Of a stretch of DNA of 59,981 nt, positions 14,818-23,323 are shown in pieces. This stretch comes from Desulfobacillus sp041396245 (GTDB lineage: Bacteria; Pseudomonadota; Gammaproteobacteria; Burkholderiales; Rhodocyclaceae). The stretch is taken from positions 1 to 59,981 of the forward strand of contig JAWKYW010000018.1 of assembly GCA_041396245.1 (NCBI GenBank), in the 5' to 3' direction. The notes beneath the pieces were generated by a model that had not been told where the DNA came from, searched no databases, and worked only from the letters and a program-made list of their open reading frames with translations. The stretch's first letter is position 1. Each line of letters begins with the position of its first letter. A program made the position numbers and the translations under genes.

Positions 14818-15824
14818 GGGTTCGGCCGGGACTCGATGCCCGCCTTGACCGGATCGAGTGCGACCCTTTCGCCGGCGGCGAGGCCGGCCAGCGCTTCGTG
14901 AAAGCCGCCCGCCAGGGGCTCGGAGAGCCGCACCTGGCGCAGGTGCGCCGTGTTCTTTTCGTCGATGACGTATACCGCCGTCACCTCGCCCCGGCGCAGC
15001 ACGGCGGCGGCGGGAATCAGCAGCTTCTTCGCCTTGCCGGTGACGAAGTGGACGCGGGCGAACATGCCGGGAATGACGCCCGAATGCACACCCGCCATGT
15101 TCCCGGGCAGGTACACGCGCGCCGTCACGGTGTGGGTGCGCGGGTCGGCGGCGGGAAAGACTTCGACCCTGGCGGCATCGACCCACTTGGCGATCTCGGG
15201 GAATTCGATCCTGGCGCTGAGGTTGGCGCGCACTTCGGCCAGCTTGTACTGCGGAATGCTGGCGGTGACGCGCAGGTCCTTCGGGTCGTACACGGTGACG
15301 AGCGGCTTGCCGGGCGCGGCCATCTCGCCGGCCTCGGTGTGGCGCTGGGCGACGAAGCCCGTCAGCGGCGAGACGATGCTGGCGTGGCTGGCGGAAGCGG
15401 CGGTCGCGCCGGCGCCGGCCTGCGCCGCGCGGTAGTCGGCCTCGGCCTTGTCGAGGGCGGCCTTGGCGATGAACTTCTGTTCGTAGAGATCCCTCGATCG
15501 CTCGTAGTGGGCCTTGGCGTAGGCGAACGTGGCCTGGCTGGCGGCATGGGCCTGGGTGGCTTCGCGCGCGTCGATGCGCATCAGGAGCTGGCCCTGTTTT
15601 ACCGAGTCGCCGGCGTCGGCGCGCACGTCGACGACACGGCCCGCCACCTGGGCGGCGAGGGTGGCCTGATTCACCGCCTCGACCACGCCTTCGGCCGGCC
15701 AGGTCAGCGCGATCTCGCGCAGCTCGACCGCGGCGGTGGCCGGAGCGGGCGCAGGGCTCCCCTGGGCGAAAGTCAGCCCGGGCAGGACGGCGGCCAGCAG
15801 CAGAAGGACGGGTTTGATTGGCAT
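14814..15824 (-). CDS. RND efflux periplasmic adaptor (membrane fusion protein)
   Basis: A 336-aa adaptor linking the RND pump to an outer-membrane channel. It has a signal peptide at residues 1-21 (LLLAAVLPGLTFA|QG), the lipoyl/barrel-sandwich half motifs (VAGRVVDVRADAGDSVKQGQ and SPLTGFVAQRHTEAGEMAAP), an alpha-helical hairpin between them, and a C-terminal beta-barrel/MPD region (IPGMFARVHFVTGKAKKLLI). It is first gene of the operon with the permease. Its stop codon lies inside a REP-like unit. An AT-rich inverted repeat sits upstream of the ATG at 15824. Confidence 0.93.
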   Translation of the reverse strand: MPIKPVLLLLAAVLPGLTFAQGSPAPAPATAAVELREIALTWPAEGVVEAVNQATLAAQVAGRVVDVRADAGDSVKQGQLLMRIDAREATQAHAASQATFAYAKAHYERSRDLYEQKFIAKAALDKAEADYRAAQAGAGATAASASHASIVSPLTGFVAQRHTEAGEMAAPGKPLVTVYDPKDLRVTASIPQYKLAEVRANLSARIEFPEIAKWVDAARVEVFPAADPRTHTVTARVYLPGNMAGVHSGVIPGMFARVHFVTGKAKKLLIPAAAVLRRGEVTAVYVIDEKNTAHLRQVRLSEPLAGGFHEALAGLAAGERVALDPVKAGIESRPNP

Positions 15825-15830
15825 GGGCCG

Positions 15831-15852
15831 AATATTAGTATTTTCTTATATT
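15831..15852. promoter_or_regulatory. AT-rich inverted repeat in efflux operon promoter
   Basis: AATAT (15831-15835) ... ATATT (15848-15852) within a strongly AT-rich island between the divergent efflux and thioredoxin genes. It has the look of an ArsR/BigR-type operator, but the binding protein is unknown. Confidence 0.4.
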
Positions 15853-15948
15853 GATTGTCAAGGCCGGAATACGGACGGGGCCGAATGCGTCAATAATGTA
15901 GGCTCCCGTCCCGAATGACAAGCAGGACAATCCAGGCAGGATAATCTT

Positions 15949-16926
15949 ATGCGCGCCCTGATCTGTTCGATGCTCCTCTTCCTCGCCCTGCCGGCCGCGG
16001 CCGAGGACATGCCGGCCTGGTTCAAGGAATCCTTCCTCGACATGCGCGAGGACGTCGCCGAGGCGGCGAAGTCCGGCCGCCGCCTGATGCTGTATTTCCA
16101 CCAGGACGGCTGCCCCTACTGCGCCAGGCTGCTGCGCGAGAACTTCGGCGACAGGGCCATCGCCGAGAAGACGCGCAAGCACTTCGACGTCATCGCCCTC
16201 AACCTCTGGGGCGACCGCGAGGTGACCGACTTCGAGGGCCGGCCGACCACGGAAAAGGAATTCGCCCGGGCCCTGCGCGTGCAGTTCACGCCGACCCTGC
16301 TGCTGCTCGACGAGCAGGGCGGCACGGCCCTGCGCCTGAACGGCTACGTGCCGCCGCACCAGTTCCACATCGCGCTCGACTACGCCGGCGGCCGGCTGGA
16401 GAAAAAGCAGGCCTATACCGACTACCTGCTGTTGCGCGCGCCGGAGCCGGCCAGCGGCAAGCTGCACGCGCAGCCCTGGCTGATGCCGCCGACGCTCGAC
16501 CTGTCGAAGCGCGGCGGCAAGCCGCTGCTGGTGCTGTTCGAGCAGAAGGTGTGCGCGGCCTGCGACGAGATGCATGCCGAGGGTTTTCCGCGGCCGGAGG
16601 TGGCGGCGCTGCTCGCGCGCTTCCGCGCGGCGCGGGTGGACATCGCCTCGCGCGAGATGCTGAAAACACCGAACGGGAAATCCCTGGAGATGCGCGACTG
16701 GGCGCGCCGGCTGAAGATCGCCTACACGCCGAGCTTCGTCTTCTTCGACGCCGGCGGGCGCGAGGTCTTCCGGGTCGAGGGGTATCTCAGGCCCTTCCAC
16801 CTCGCCTCCTCGCTCGACTATGTCGCCTCCGGCGCCTACAGGAAACAGCCGGAGTTCCAGCGCTTCATCGAGGCCCGCGCCGCGGCACGGCGGGCGCAGG
16901 GCGAGAAGATCGAGTTGATGAAGTAG
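15949..16926 (+). CDS. Secreted protein with two thioredoxin-fold domains
   Basis: A 325-aa periplasmic thiol protein. A signal peptide (residues 1-18, ALPAAA|ED) is followed by a SoxW-like thioredoxin domain with CPYC (YFHQDGCPYCARLL) and a second domain with CAAC (EQKVCAACDEMHAEGF). Each ends with the cis-Pro loop and FF/LL strand (FTPTLLLLDEQG, YTPSFVFFDAGG). Such SoxW/SoxS-like proteins keep periplasmic sulfur enzymes reduced, which fits the sulfide oxidase gene next door. It is divergent from the efflux operon. Confidence 0.88.
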   Translation: MRALICSMLLFLALPAAAEDMPAWFKESFLDMREDVAEAAKSGRRLMLYFHQDGCPYCARLLRENFGDRAIAEKTRKHFDVIALNLWGDREVTDFEGRPTTEKEFARALRVQFTPTLLLLDEQGGTALRLNGYVPPHQFHIALDYAGGRLEKKQAYTDYLLLRAPEPASGKLHAQPWLMPPTLDLSKRGGKPLLVLFEQKVCAACDEMHAEGFPRPEVAALLARFRAARVDIASREMLKTPNGKSLEMRDWARRLKIAYTPSFVFFDAGGREVFRVEGYLRPFHLASSLDYVASGAYRKQPEFQRFIEARAAARRAQGEKIELMK

Positions 16927-17030
16927 GCCGGCCCTCAGGCCGACCGGGGCGGCCATGGTCGGGCTGAAGCCCGACCTACGAGACCCGCCCGCGGCAGGTC
17001 CAATTGTAGGTCGGCCTTCAGGCCGACTTG
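16923..17030. repeat. Cluster of REP-like TAGGTCGG...CCGAC units
   Basis: Three units of the GTAGGTCGGGCTTCAGCCCGAC family in alternating orientation between convergent genes. The first begins in the stop codon of the thioredoxin gene. Confidence 0.85.
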
Positions 17031-17050
17031 GGCGGCTATCGGCCCTCCGC

Positions 17051-18322
17051 TCAACGCTTGATCTTCATGATGCCGAGCGCGCCCATCACCATTTTCTCGA
17101 AGACCGGCTCTGAGGTGCCCTTCTTCATCTTGCGCATGAAGTACTTCTCGAAGGCGATCTTGGCCAGGTGCACCCACTTGCCCTCGGAGAACCAGTTGAC
17201 GTTCCTCGGCGGCACCTGCGGCAGGGCGACGAAGGCCACGCCGGTGTCGCCGAAGTCGGCCAGGCAGACGGCATTCCAGGTGGCCTTCTCGGTGGGCTCC
17301 TTGCCGTCGAGCTCGGCGCGGATGTTGTGCACCGTGGCGGTGACCATCGATTCGATCATGTAGCCGGTCTTCGGCACGCCGGTGGGCACCGGCGTCGGCT
17401 CCGGCGGCGCTATGGCGATGCAGACGCCGACCGCGTAGATGTTCCTGAACTTCGGATTGCGCTGGTGCTCGTCGACGACGATGAAACCGCGCGGGTTGGT
17501 CAGGCCCTCGATGCCGAAGACGGCGTCGATGCCCTTGAAGGCGGGCAGCATCATCGAATACCTGAAGTCGAGCACGTGCTCCTTCTTCGGCGTGCCGTCG
17601 TCGTTGTGCTCGGTGACGTGCATCCTGCCGGCCTCGACCTTGGTGGTCCTGGCGTTGCAGATCCAGCGGATGTGGCGGTCGCGGAAGATCGACTCGAGCA
17701 TGCCCTTGGAGTCGCCCACCCCGCCCAGGCCGAGATGGCCGATGTAAGGCTCTGAGGTGACGAAGGTCATCGGCACCCTGTCGCGGATCTTGCGCCGGCG
17801 CAGGTCGGTGTCCATGATGGCGGCGTACTCGTAGGCCGGGCCGAAGCAGGAGGCGCCCTGCACCGCGCCGACCACGATGGGGCCGGGGTCCTTGACGAAT
17901 TCGTTCCAGGCCTTTTCCGCCGCGACGGCGTGGTCGACGTGGCAGATCGAGTGGGTGTGGCCGTCGGGGCCGAGGCCTTCGATCTCATCGAAGGCGAGCT
18001 TGGGGCCGGTGGCGATGACGAGGTAGTCGTAGTCCAGTGTGCCGCCGTCACCGAGTTCGAGCCGGTTCTTGTCGGGATGCACGCGCTTGACGCCGGCCCC
18101 GGAGAAGGCGATGCCCTTGCGGCCGAGGATGGTGGCGAGGTCGAGCTCGATGTCCTCGCGCTTGCGCCAGTTGACGGCGACCCAGGGGTTGGACGGCACG
18201 AAATGGAAGTTGGGCGTGTTCGAGACGACCGTGACGCGGTCTTCCTTGCGCAGGGCTTCCTTCATCTCGTACGCCGCCGGCAGGCCGCCGAGGCCGGCGC
18301 CCATGATCACGATGTGTGCCAT
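17051..18322 (-). CDS. sqr: Sulfide:quinone oxidoreductase
   Basis: A 423-aa flavoprotein that oxidises sulfide to sulfane sulfur/polysulfide and reduces quinone at the membrane. The N-terminal FAD motif is IVIMGAGLGGLPAAYE. The redox cysteines fall at Cys127 (SICHVDHA), Cys159 (GASCFGPAYEYA) and Cys353 (VCLADFGDTG), matching the three essential cysteines of the Acidithiobacillus type I enzyme. The C-terminus has the membrane-attaching amphipathic helices. The ATG at 18322 is chosen because AAGGAGGAG precedes it and the FAD motif starts at once. It lies 66 bases from the MFS gene and near other sulfur genes. Confidence 0.94.
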   Translation of the reverse strand: MAHIVIMGAGLGGLPAAYEMKEALRKEDRVTVVSNTPNFHFVPSNPWVAVNWRKREDIELDLATILGRKGIAFSGAGVKRVHPDKNRLELGDGGTLDYDYLVIATGPKLAFDEIEGLGPDGHTHSICHVDHAVAAEKAWNEFVKDPGPIVVGAVQGASCFGPAYEYAAIMDTDLRRRKIRDRVPMTFVTSEPYIGHLGLGGVGDSKGMLESIFRDRHIRWICNARTTKVEAGRMHVTEHNDDGTPKKEHVLDFRYSMMLPAFKGIDAVFGIEGLTNPRGFIVVDEHQRNPKFRNIYAVGVCIAIAPPEPTPVPTGVPKTGYMIESMVTATVHNIRAELDGKEPTEKATWNAVCLADFGDTGVAFVALPQVPPRNVNWFSEGKWVHLAKIAFEKYFMRKMKKGTSEPVFEKMVMGALGIMKIKR

Positions 18323-18436
18323 CCGTATCTCCTCCTTCTGGAATGCTGTTGGACTGCCGACACCGGCCATTATGCGGCCGCGAAGCGCCAGGGCTGAATT
18401 GCGCTAGTGATGTTCGGATAACTGCGGTCTATCTTT

Positions 18437-19735
18437 TTACGCCTGAACCTGCTCCCGCCAGACGTTGCGGCAGCCGGTCTCGCGCACGAAGAAGGTCGCC
18501 GCGGCGCCGAGCGCGGCGAAGGCGGCCATCAGGATCAGCCCGCCGCGATAGTCGCTGGCCGCGTAGAGGCGCGCGCCGCCCTCCATGGCGCCCTGCCAGC
18601 CCTGGTCCATCACCCAGCCGACCAGCGGCTGCAGGATCGACGGGCCGAGGAACACGCCGACATTCACCACGCTGGTGGCCATGCCGGAGAGCAGCGGCGG
18701 ATTCACCTCCTTGGCGCAGGCCCAGGACAGCGTCAGGCTCGCCGTCACCGTGCCCATGGCGAAGCACACCGCATAGGTGATCGCCGGCGGCAGCGGGCCG
18801 GAGGCGATCCAGATCCACCAGCCGAGGGCGTGCAGGATGGCGCCGCCGATCATCAGCGGCTTGCGCCGCTTCATGCGGTCGGAAAGCGGCCCGATGACGA
18901 GGCAGCCGATGGCGAAGCCGCCGAAATACAGGCTGATGTGGTTCGAGGCCGCCGCCCGCGTCAGGCCGTGCACCTGCGTCAGATAGGGCACCGCCCACAG
19001 CCCGGCGAAGGCGAAGAAGCTGCCGGCGACGCCGAGATTGACGAAGAAGCCCGGCCAGGTGAGGCGGTTCTTCATGACGGCGAACAGGCCGCCGAGCCAG
19101 GCGGTGCGGTCGGCATGGGCGCCGGGATCTGCATCACCCCTTGCGCCCGGCCTGTCCTGCACCAGGAACCAGGATGCCGCGCCGATCAGCAGCGACAGCA
19201 CGCCGATCGCAACGAACACCGCGCGCCAGCCGGCCGCCTGCGCGCCCCACGCCAGCGGCGTGCCGGCCGTCATGGTGCCGACGTTGCCGAGGAACATCAG
19301 GGCGCCGACCAGCGTGGCGAAACGGTTCTCCGGATACCAGACGGCGATCAGCTTGAGCATGGCGATGAAGGCCACCGAGACGCCGAAGCCGACCAGGGTG
19401 CGGCCGGCGAGCGCCAGCTCGAAGCTCGGCGCCAGGCCGAACAGCAGCGAGCCGGCGCCGGCGAAGAGGCCGCCGAGGGTAAGGATCTTGCGCGGCCCGA
19501 GCGTGTCGGCCAGCACGCCGGTGGGAATCTGCATCAGCGTATAGACGTAGAAATAGGTCGCCGCCAGCACGCCGAGCGAGGCGGCGCTGGCCTCGAAGGC
19601 GGCGGCCAGGTCGCGCGCGATGACCGCCGGCGCGACACGGTGGAACATCGACAGGAGGTACGAGCCCAGCGCCAGCAGCATGACGAGGTTGCGCAGTCGC
19701 TTCTGCTGTTCGGTCAGTTCAATCATCGTCGGCAA
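18437..19735 (-). CDS. Major facilitator superfamily transporter
   Basis: A 432-aa, 12-helix MFS permease. Family signs are MLLALGSYLLSMFHRVAPAV, the loop 2-3 motif GVLADTLGPRKILTLGG and its second-half repeat GPLSDRMKRRKPLMIGG, with PETV-like charged C-terminus. Its start codon lies inside the 3' end of the arsenate reductase gene (17-base overlap), so the two are coupled. That suggests an arsenical or oxyanion substrate, but the sequence does not show it. A nearby in-frame ATG at 19726 is an alternative start. Confidence 0.85.
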   Translation of the reverse strand: MPTMIELTEQQKRLRNLVMLLALGSYLLSMFHRVAPAVIARDLAAAFEASAASLGVLAATYFYVYTLMQIPTGVLADTLGPRKILTLGGLFAGAGSLLFGLAPSFELALAGRTLVGFGVSVAFIAMLKLIAVWYPENRFATLVGALMFLGNVGTMTAGTPLAWGAQAAGWRAVFVAIGVLSLLIGAASWFLVQDRPGARGDADPGAHADRTAWLGGLFAVMKNRLTWPGFFVNLGVAGSFFAFAGLWAVPYLTQVHGLTRAAASNHISLYFGGFAIGCLVIGPLSDRMKRRKPLMIGGAILHALGWWIWIASGPLPPAITYAVCFAMGTVTASLTLSWACAKEVNPPLLSGMATSVVNVGVFLGPSILQPLVGWVMDQGWQGAMEGGARLYAASDYRGGLILMAAFAALGAAATFFVRETGCRNVWREQVQA

Positions 19736-20261
19736 AAGTCAGTCCCTGCGGCACGGCGGCGGCGGCGCCGGCGCGGCCGATCTCGTCGAGGTGGCGCTGC
19801 AGTTCGGCGCGGTCCATCGTCTCGAAGGACAGGCTGAGGAAGGTGAGGATGCGCTCCGCCAGCAGGGCATAGGCCTTCATGAAGGCGGCGCGCTTGTCGT
19901 CGTCGCCGCCCTCCGCAGCGGCGGGATCGTCGACGCCCCAGTGCGCGCGCAGGAAATTCCCCGGCCACACCGGACAGGTTTCATTGGCGGCATTGCCGCA
20001 CACCGTCACCACCAGGTCGAGTGCCGGCGCGCCCGGCGCGGCGAACTCGTCCCAGCTCTTGCTGCGCAGCTGCGCGCTGTCGAGGCCCTGCGCTTCCAGC
20101 AGTTCCAGCGCGAAGGGATTCACCCTGCCGGCCGGCTTGCTGCCGGCGGAAAACGCGCGCACGCGCCCGCCGCCGAGGGCATTGAACAGCGCCTCGGCGA
20201 GGATGCTGCGCGCCGAATTGCCGGTGCAGAGGACGAGGATGTTCCAGGGGCGTGCGTTCAT
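19719..20261 (-). CDS. arsC: Arsenate reductase, low-molecular-weight phosphatase family
   Basis: A 180-aa thiol enzyme with the P-loop CX5R as CTGNSAR (Cys12), the family strand ILVLCTGNSARSILAEALFN, the SAGSKPAGRVNP loop and the conserved Asp-Pro-like stretch WGVDDPAAAEG. It reduces arsenate to arsenite with thioredoxin or glutaredoxin. The ATG at 20261 is preferred over an upstream ATG because the extra N-terminus would be translated repeat DNA. The C-terminal VPQGLTFADDD covers one AAAGTCAGTC motif and the MFS start. Confidence 0.9.
   Translation of the reverse strand: MNARPWNILVLCTGNSARSILAEALFNALGGGRVRAFSAGSKPAGRVNPFALELLEAQGLDSAQLRSKSWDEFAAPGAPALDLVVTVCGNAANETCPVWPGNFLRAHWGVDDPAAAEGGDDDKRAAFMKAYALLAERILTFLSLSFETMDRAELQRHLDEIGRAGAAAAVPQGLTFADDD
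19735..19744. repeat. AAAGTCAGTC dispersed 10-mer, inside arsC end
   Basis: Encodes part of GLTFA at the arsC/MFS overlap. The flank GTGCCGCAGG before it (reverse strand) is identical to that of the copy at 55736. Confidence 0.8.
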
Positions 20262-20278
20262 AAGCCATCCGCAAAAAA

Positions 20279-20382
20279 CCCCCCCCCTTTGGAAAAGGGG
20301 GGCGAGGGGGGATTTCAAGGCCGTCGGCAACGCGACGACGTCGATAAATCCCCCCAACCCCCCTTTTTCAAAGGGGGGCTTC
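20279..20382. repeat. Two CCCCCCTTT...AAAGGGGGG palindromic repeats
   Basis: A palindrome at 20279-20303 and a second at 20350-20382 (ATCCCCCCAACCCCCCTTTT type, with complementary AAAAGGGGGG arms), separated by a spacer, lie between crp and arsC. They match the copy at 11453-11482 and may form a strong terminator for the crp transcript. Confidence 0.85.
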
Positions 20383-20386
20383 ACCA

Positions 20387-21013
20387 TCATATACGCCCGC
20401 CGGGTTGACGCAACGTCAAGCGGCTGCCGTCGAGGGCCAGCGTGCCGGCGGCCTGCAGTCGGGCGAGGGCGCGGTAGAGCGCCTCGTGGGTGAGGCCGAG
20501 CTCGGCCGCCCAGGCCTTGCGCGACTGCGCCAGCGCGAGCGTGCCCGCCGTGCCTTCCGCTTCGATGGCGTGCAGGATGCGCGCCTCCGCCGAGTGCAGG
20601 CTGAGGCGTTCGCAGCGGGCGCGCAGGCGCCGCACTTCGCGCGCCAGCTGCGCCATCCAGGCGTTGCGGAAGGCGGCATCGCCTTCCAGCGCCGCGCGGA
20701 AGGCGCGGATGGGAAAGGCCAGCAGACGGCCCGCCCGGCCGGCGACGGCATCGCAGTGATAGGTTTTCGACTCGAGGCTGGCCTCGGCGAAGAAACCGCC
20801 GCGGCTGCGCTGCAGGATCACCTCGGCGCCCTCGCGCGAGCGCCGCAGCAGGCGCACCTCGCCCTCGATGACGCAGTACATCGCCTGCGGCCGCGCGCCC
20901 TGGCGGAACAGCATCTCGCCAGCGGCGAATGCCTTCAGGCGGGCGGCCGCGCGCAGCGCCGGCGGGAGCTGCGCCAGCTCGGGCTGCGTATCGGCCAGCG
21001 CCGCCCAGTCCAC
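20387..21013 (-). CDS. Crp/Fnr-family transcriptional regulator
   Basis: A 208-aa regulator with an N-terminal cyclic-nucleotide-binding beta roll (FAAGEMLFRQGARPQAMYCV, IEGEVRLL) and a C-terminal winged HTH whose recognition helix reads LTHEALYRALARL. That helix keeps the Glu and Arg used by FNR-type proteins to read TGAT half sites. No cysteine cluster for an Fe-S centre is present, so it senses something other than oxygen by that route. The GTG at 21013, one base after the transporter stop, is the likely start. A TGAT-N4-ATCA site lies at the operon promoter. Confidence 0.85.
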   Translation of the reverse strand: MDWAALADTQPELAQLPPALRAAARLKAFAAGEMLFRQGARPQAMYCVIEGEVRLLRRSREGAEVILQRSRGGFFAEASLESKTYHCDAVAGRAGRLLAFPIRAFRAALEGDAAFRNAWMAQLAREVRRLRARCERLSLHSAEARILHAIEAEGTAGTLALAQSRKAWAAELGLTHEALYRALARLQAAGTLALDGSRLTLRQPGGRI

Positions 21014-21014
21014 G

Positions 21015-22166
21015 CTAGGCCTTGAGCCAGCCGCGCCGCGAGGCGTGGTAGGCGGCGAAGCCGAAGAGCACGGCGATGCCGACATTCCACATGGTGAAGG
21101 CCGCCGTGCCCAGCACGACGAAGCGGTCCACCCGCTCCGGCCCGGGATCGCGCGCGCCGAGGGCGAGCTCCGCGCCGGCGAGGAACAGGATCACGCCGAG
21201 CACCGATGGCGGGAACAGGCCGAACAGGGTCAGCATCGAGCCGCCGAAGAACAGCGCCAGCGCGGTCAGCAGGATGCCGAGCATGATCGAGGCGCCGCCG
21301 GTGCGCGCGCCGAATTTGACATGGCCGGCCATGCCGCCGGCGCCGTGGCACATCGGGATGCCGCCGAGCGCGCTCGACCAGAGGTTCATCAGGCCGGTGG
21401 TGAAGGCCACCTTGCGCTCGGTGACGGGCCGGTCGGGAAAGAGCCGGTTGTTCTCCTCGCTGATGGCGATGAGGGCGTTGCCGAAAGTCAGCGGCAGTTG
21501 CGGCAGCGCCAGCAGCACGGCGCCCAGCCACAGGTCGGACCAGGTGAGCGCCGGCCAGGCGTAATCCGGCAGGCGGAAGGCCGGCCGGATCGTCGCCAGG
21601 CTGTCGACGAGGGCCGGCTGCTCGACGAGGGCCACCACCGCGCCGGCCAGCAGCAGGACGACCATGGCGGGAAAGCGCGAGCGCGCCAGCAGGATCAAAG
21701 TCAGCGCCAGCAGCACGGCGGATACCGCCCAGCCCTGGGCCATCATGCGGATGCCCTGCAGCATGAAGCTGAAGCCGAGGCCCATGACGACGCCGAGCAG
21801 GGCCGGCTTCGGGATCCATTGCGCCAGGCGCTTGGCCAGCCCGCTGGCGGCAAGCGCCAGCCAGATCAGCCCGGTCGCCACGCCGGCGCCCGCCACCAGC
21901 GCCGGCGTCAGCGCGACGGCGCCGGCGGTCTGGGTGATGGCGGCGGCGCCGATGGCCTTCATCGGCTGCACGGGGAAAGGCGTCCTGTAATGGTAGCCGG
22001 CGACGATCATCGCCACGCCGAAGGCGAGCAGGATGCCGGTCGGGTCCATCTTGAGGATGGAGACGTAGGCGACGACGAAGGGGATCAGCGTGCCGAGGTC
22101 GCCGAAAGCGCCGGCGAGTTCGGCGAGGTCGAAGCGGTTCTTCGAGCGGTTCTTCTCGTGCGGCAT
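21015..22166 (-). CDS. MOT1-type molybdate/sulfate transporter
   Basis: A 383-aa polytopic membrane protein of the SulP-related MOT1 family. It has the family motifs AGAFGDLGTLIPFVVAY near the N-terminus and FPVQPMKAIGAAA about residue 65, plus the symmetric second-half GNALIAISEENNRLFP and GIPMCHGAGGMAGH. Plant relatives import molybdate; substrate here is inferred. It is translated just before the Crp/Fnr regulator (1-base gap), so a shared operon is very likely. Confidence 0.86.
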   Translation of the reverse strand: MPHEKNRSKNRFDLAELAGAFGDLGTLIPFVVAYVSILKMDPTGILLAFGVAMIVAGYHYRTPFPVQPMKAIGAAAITQTAGAVALTPALVAGAGVATGLIWLALAASGLAKRLAQWIPKPALLGVVMGLGFSFMLQGIRMMAQGWAVSAVLLALTLILLARSRFPAMVVLLLAGAVVALVEQPALVDSLATIRPAFRLPDYAWPALTWSDLWLGAVLLALPQLPLTFGNALIAISEENNRLFPDRPVTERKVAFTTGLMNLWSSALGGIPMCHGAGGMAGHVKFGARTGGASIMLGILLTALALFFGGSMLTLFGLFPPSVLGVILFLAGAELALGARDPGPERVDRFVVLGTAAFTMWNVGIAVLFGFAAYHASRRGWLKA

Positions 22167-22188
22167 CGGTCCGACCTGTCCGGAAATG

Positions 22189-22200
22189 TGATCCGGATCA
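22189..22200. promoter_or_regulatory. FNR/CRP-type box between divergent genes
   Basis: TGATCCGGATCA, a perfect palindrome with the FNR-like half sites TGAT and ATCA at 4-base spacing. It lies midway between the MOT1/Crp operon and the cytochrome gene. It could serve either promoter and may be the site of the Crp/Fnr protein encoded next door. Confidence 0.55.
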
Positions 22201-22265
22201 TAACCCGGCCGCGGCCGTCGCGCCTATCCTGTCCGCTCCCCCTCGACCCTGCCCGGGAGTTTTCC

Positions 22266-22781
22266 ATGAACCGAAAATCATGCCTCGCGCTGGCCGCCTG
22301 CCTGTCCTTCGGTCCGGCCCTGGCCCAGCAGCACGACCCCGCCATGCACATGCGGCACCAGGCGCAGGCTGCCAAGCCGGGAGCGAAGGCGGCCGCGAAG
22401 CCGGCGCTGAAGGATGGTCGCCAGGCCGTCTATTTTCCGAAGGTGCTGCGCGAGCACACGCTGGCCAACATGCGCGACCACCTGCTGGCGCTGCAGGAAA
22501 TCCAGGCGGCGCTGGCGCAGCAGGAATACGACAAGGCCGCCGACATCGCCGAGCAGCGCCTCGGCATGAGCTCGCTCTCCCTGCACGGCGCCCACGACGT
22601 GGCGAAGTACATGCCGAAGGGCATGCAGGAGGCCGGCACCGGCATGCACCGCAACGCCAGCCGCTTCGCCGTCGCGGCGCGGGACGCCGCCGCCACCGGC
22701 GACGTCAGGCCGGCGCTGGCCGCGCTGGCCGCGACCACCGCCCAGTGCGTGGCCTGCCACGCCGGCTACCGCGTGAAGTAA
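22266..22781 (+). CDS. Cytochrome c'-like periplasmic protein
   Basis: A 171-aa exported c-type cytochrome. Signal peptide at residues 1-20 (CLSFGPALA|QQ). The body is four-helix-like, with the single haem site CVACH (Cys161-His165) next to the C-terminus as in cytochrome c'. Many Met/His residues occur in the HDPAMHMRHQ segment. Function is not certain; relatives bind NO or transfer electrons. It is divergent from the MOT1 operon across an FNR-type box. Confidence 0.78.
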   Translation: MNRKSCLALAACLSFGPALAQQHDPAMHMRHQAQAAKPGAKAAAKPALKDGRQAVYFPKVLREHTLANMRDHLLALQEIQAALAQQEYDKAADIAEQRLGMSSLSLHGAHDVAKYMPKGMQEAGTGMHRNASRFAVAARDAAATGDVRPALAALAATTAQCVACHAGYRVK

Positions 22782-22782
22782 C

Positions 22783-23280
22783 TCAGAACTCCAGCGATTC
22801 CCTGACGGCGGCGATGCCGGCCTTGGCGCAGGTGTCGTCGAGGTTGCCGCCCGGCGCGCCGGAGACGCCGATGCCGCCGAGGATGCTGCCGCCGCCCTCG
22901 ATCGGCAGGCCGCCGCCGACCATCACGACGCCCGACAGGTGGCGGATGCCGCTGGCCGGCTTGCCCGGCTGGGTCATCTCGGTCATCTGGGTGGTGCCGG
23001 TGCGGAAACTCACCGCCGTCCACGCCTTGCCGATGGCCGTATCGGGCGTGTGTGCGCCGGCGAAGCGGTCGCGCAGCATCACCTGGGCGAGGCCGGAGCG
23101 GTCCACCACCGCCACGGCCACCTGGTAGCCGGCGTCGCGGCAGGCCTTCAGCGCCGCCTGCGCGGCCTTCAGCGCCGTCTCCGGGGTCAGGGTGCGGATG
23201 TTGTAGGTGGCGTCCTCGGCGCCGGCGGTGCCGGCGACGAATGCGAACGCCAGTGCGGCGATCGTCGTCCTGCTTTTCAT
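22783..23280 (-). CDS. Exported HbpS/GlcG-like (DUF336) protein
   Basis: A 165-aa protein with signal peptide (residues 1-21, FVAGTAGA|ED) and the GlcG/HbpS fold: AALKACRDAGYQVAVAVVDRSG, KAWTAVSFR, GGLPIEGGGSILGGIGVSGA. Members bind haem or cobalamin-like cofactors. It is last gene of the long sulfur-handling run, 43 bases after the cytochrome c gene, and ends one base from the convergent cytochrome c' gene. Confidence 0.85.
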   Translation of the reverse strand: MKSRTTIAALAFAFVAGTAGAEDATYNIRTLTPETALKAAQAALKACRDAGYQVAVAVVDRSGLAQVMLRDRFAGAHTPDTAIGKAWTAVSFRTGTTQMTEMTQPGKPASGIRHLSGVVMVGGGLPIEGGGSILGGIGVSGAPGGNLDDTCAKAGIAAVRESLEF

Positions 23281-23323
23281 GAGGTTCTCCTTCGTCGGGT
23301 GTCGGGTCCGGAAAATCTACGCC

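Noticed and set aside
13224..15854. Long plus-strand frame (876 codons) opposite the RND permease and adaptor
   Set aside because: Antisense shadow. The minus strand carries well-conserved RND motifs throughout.
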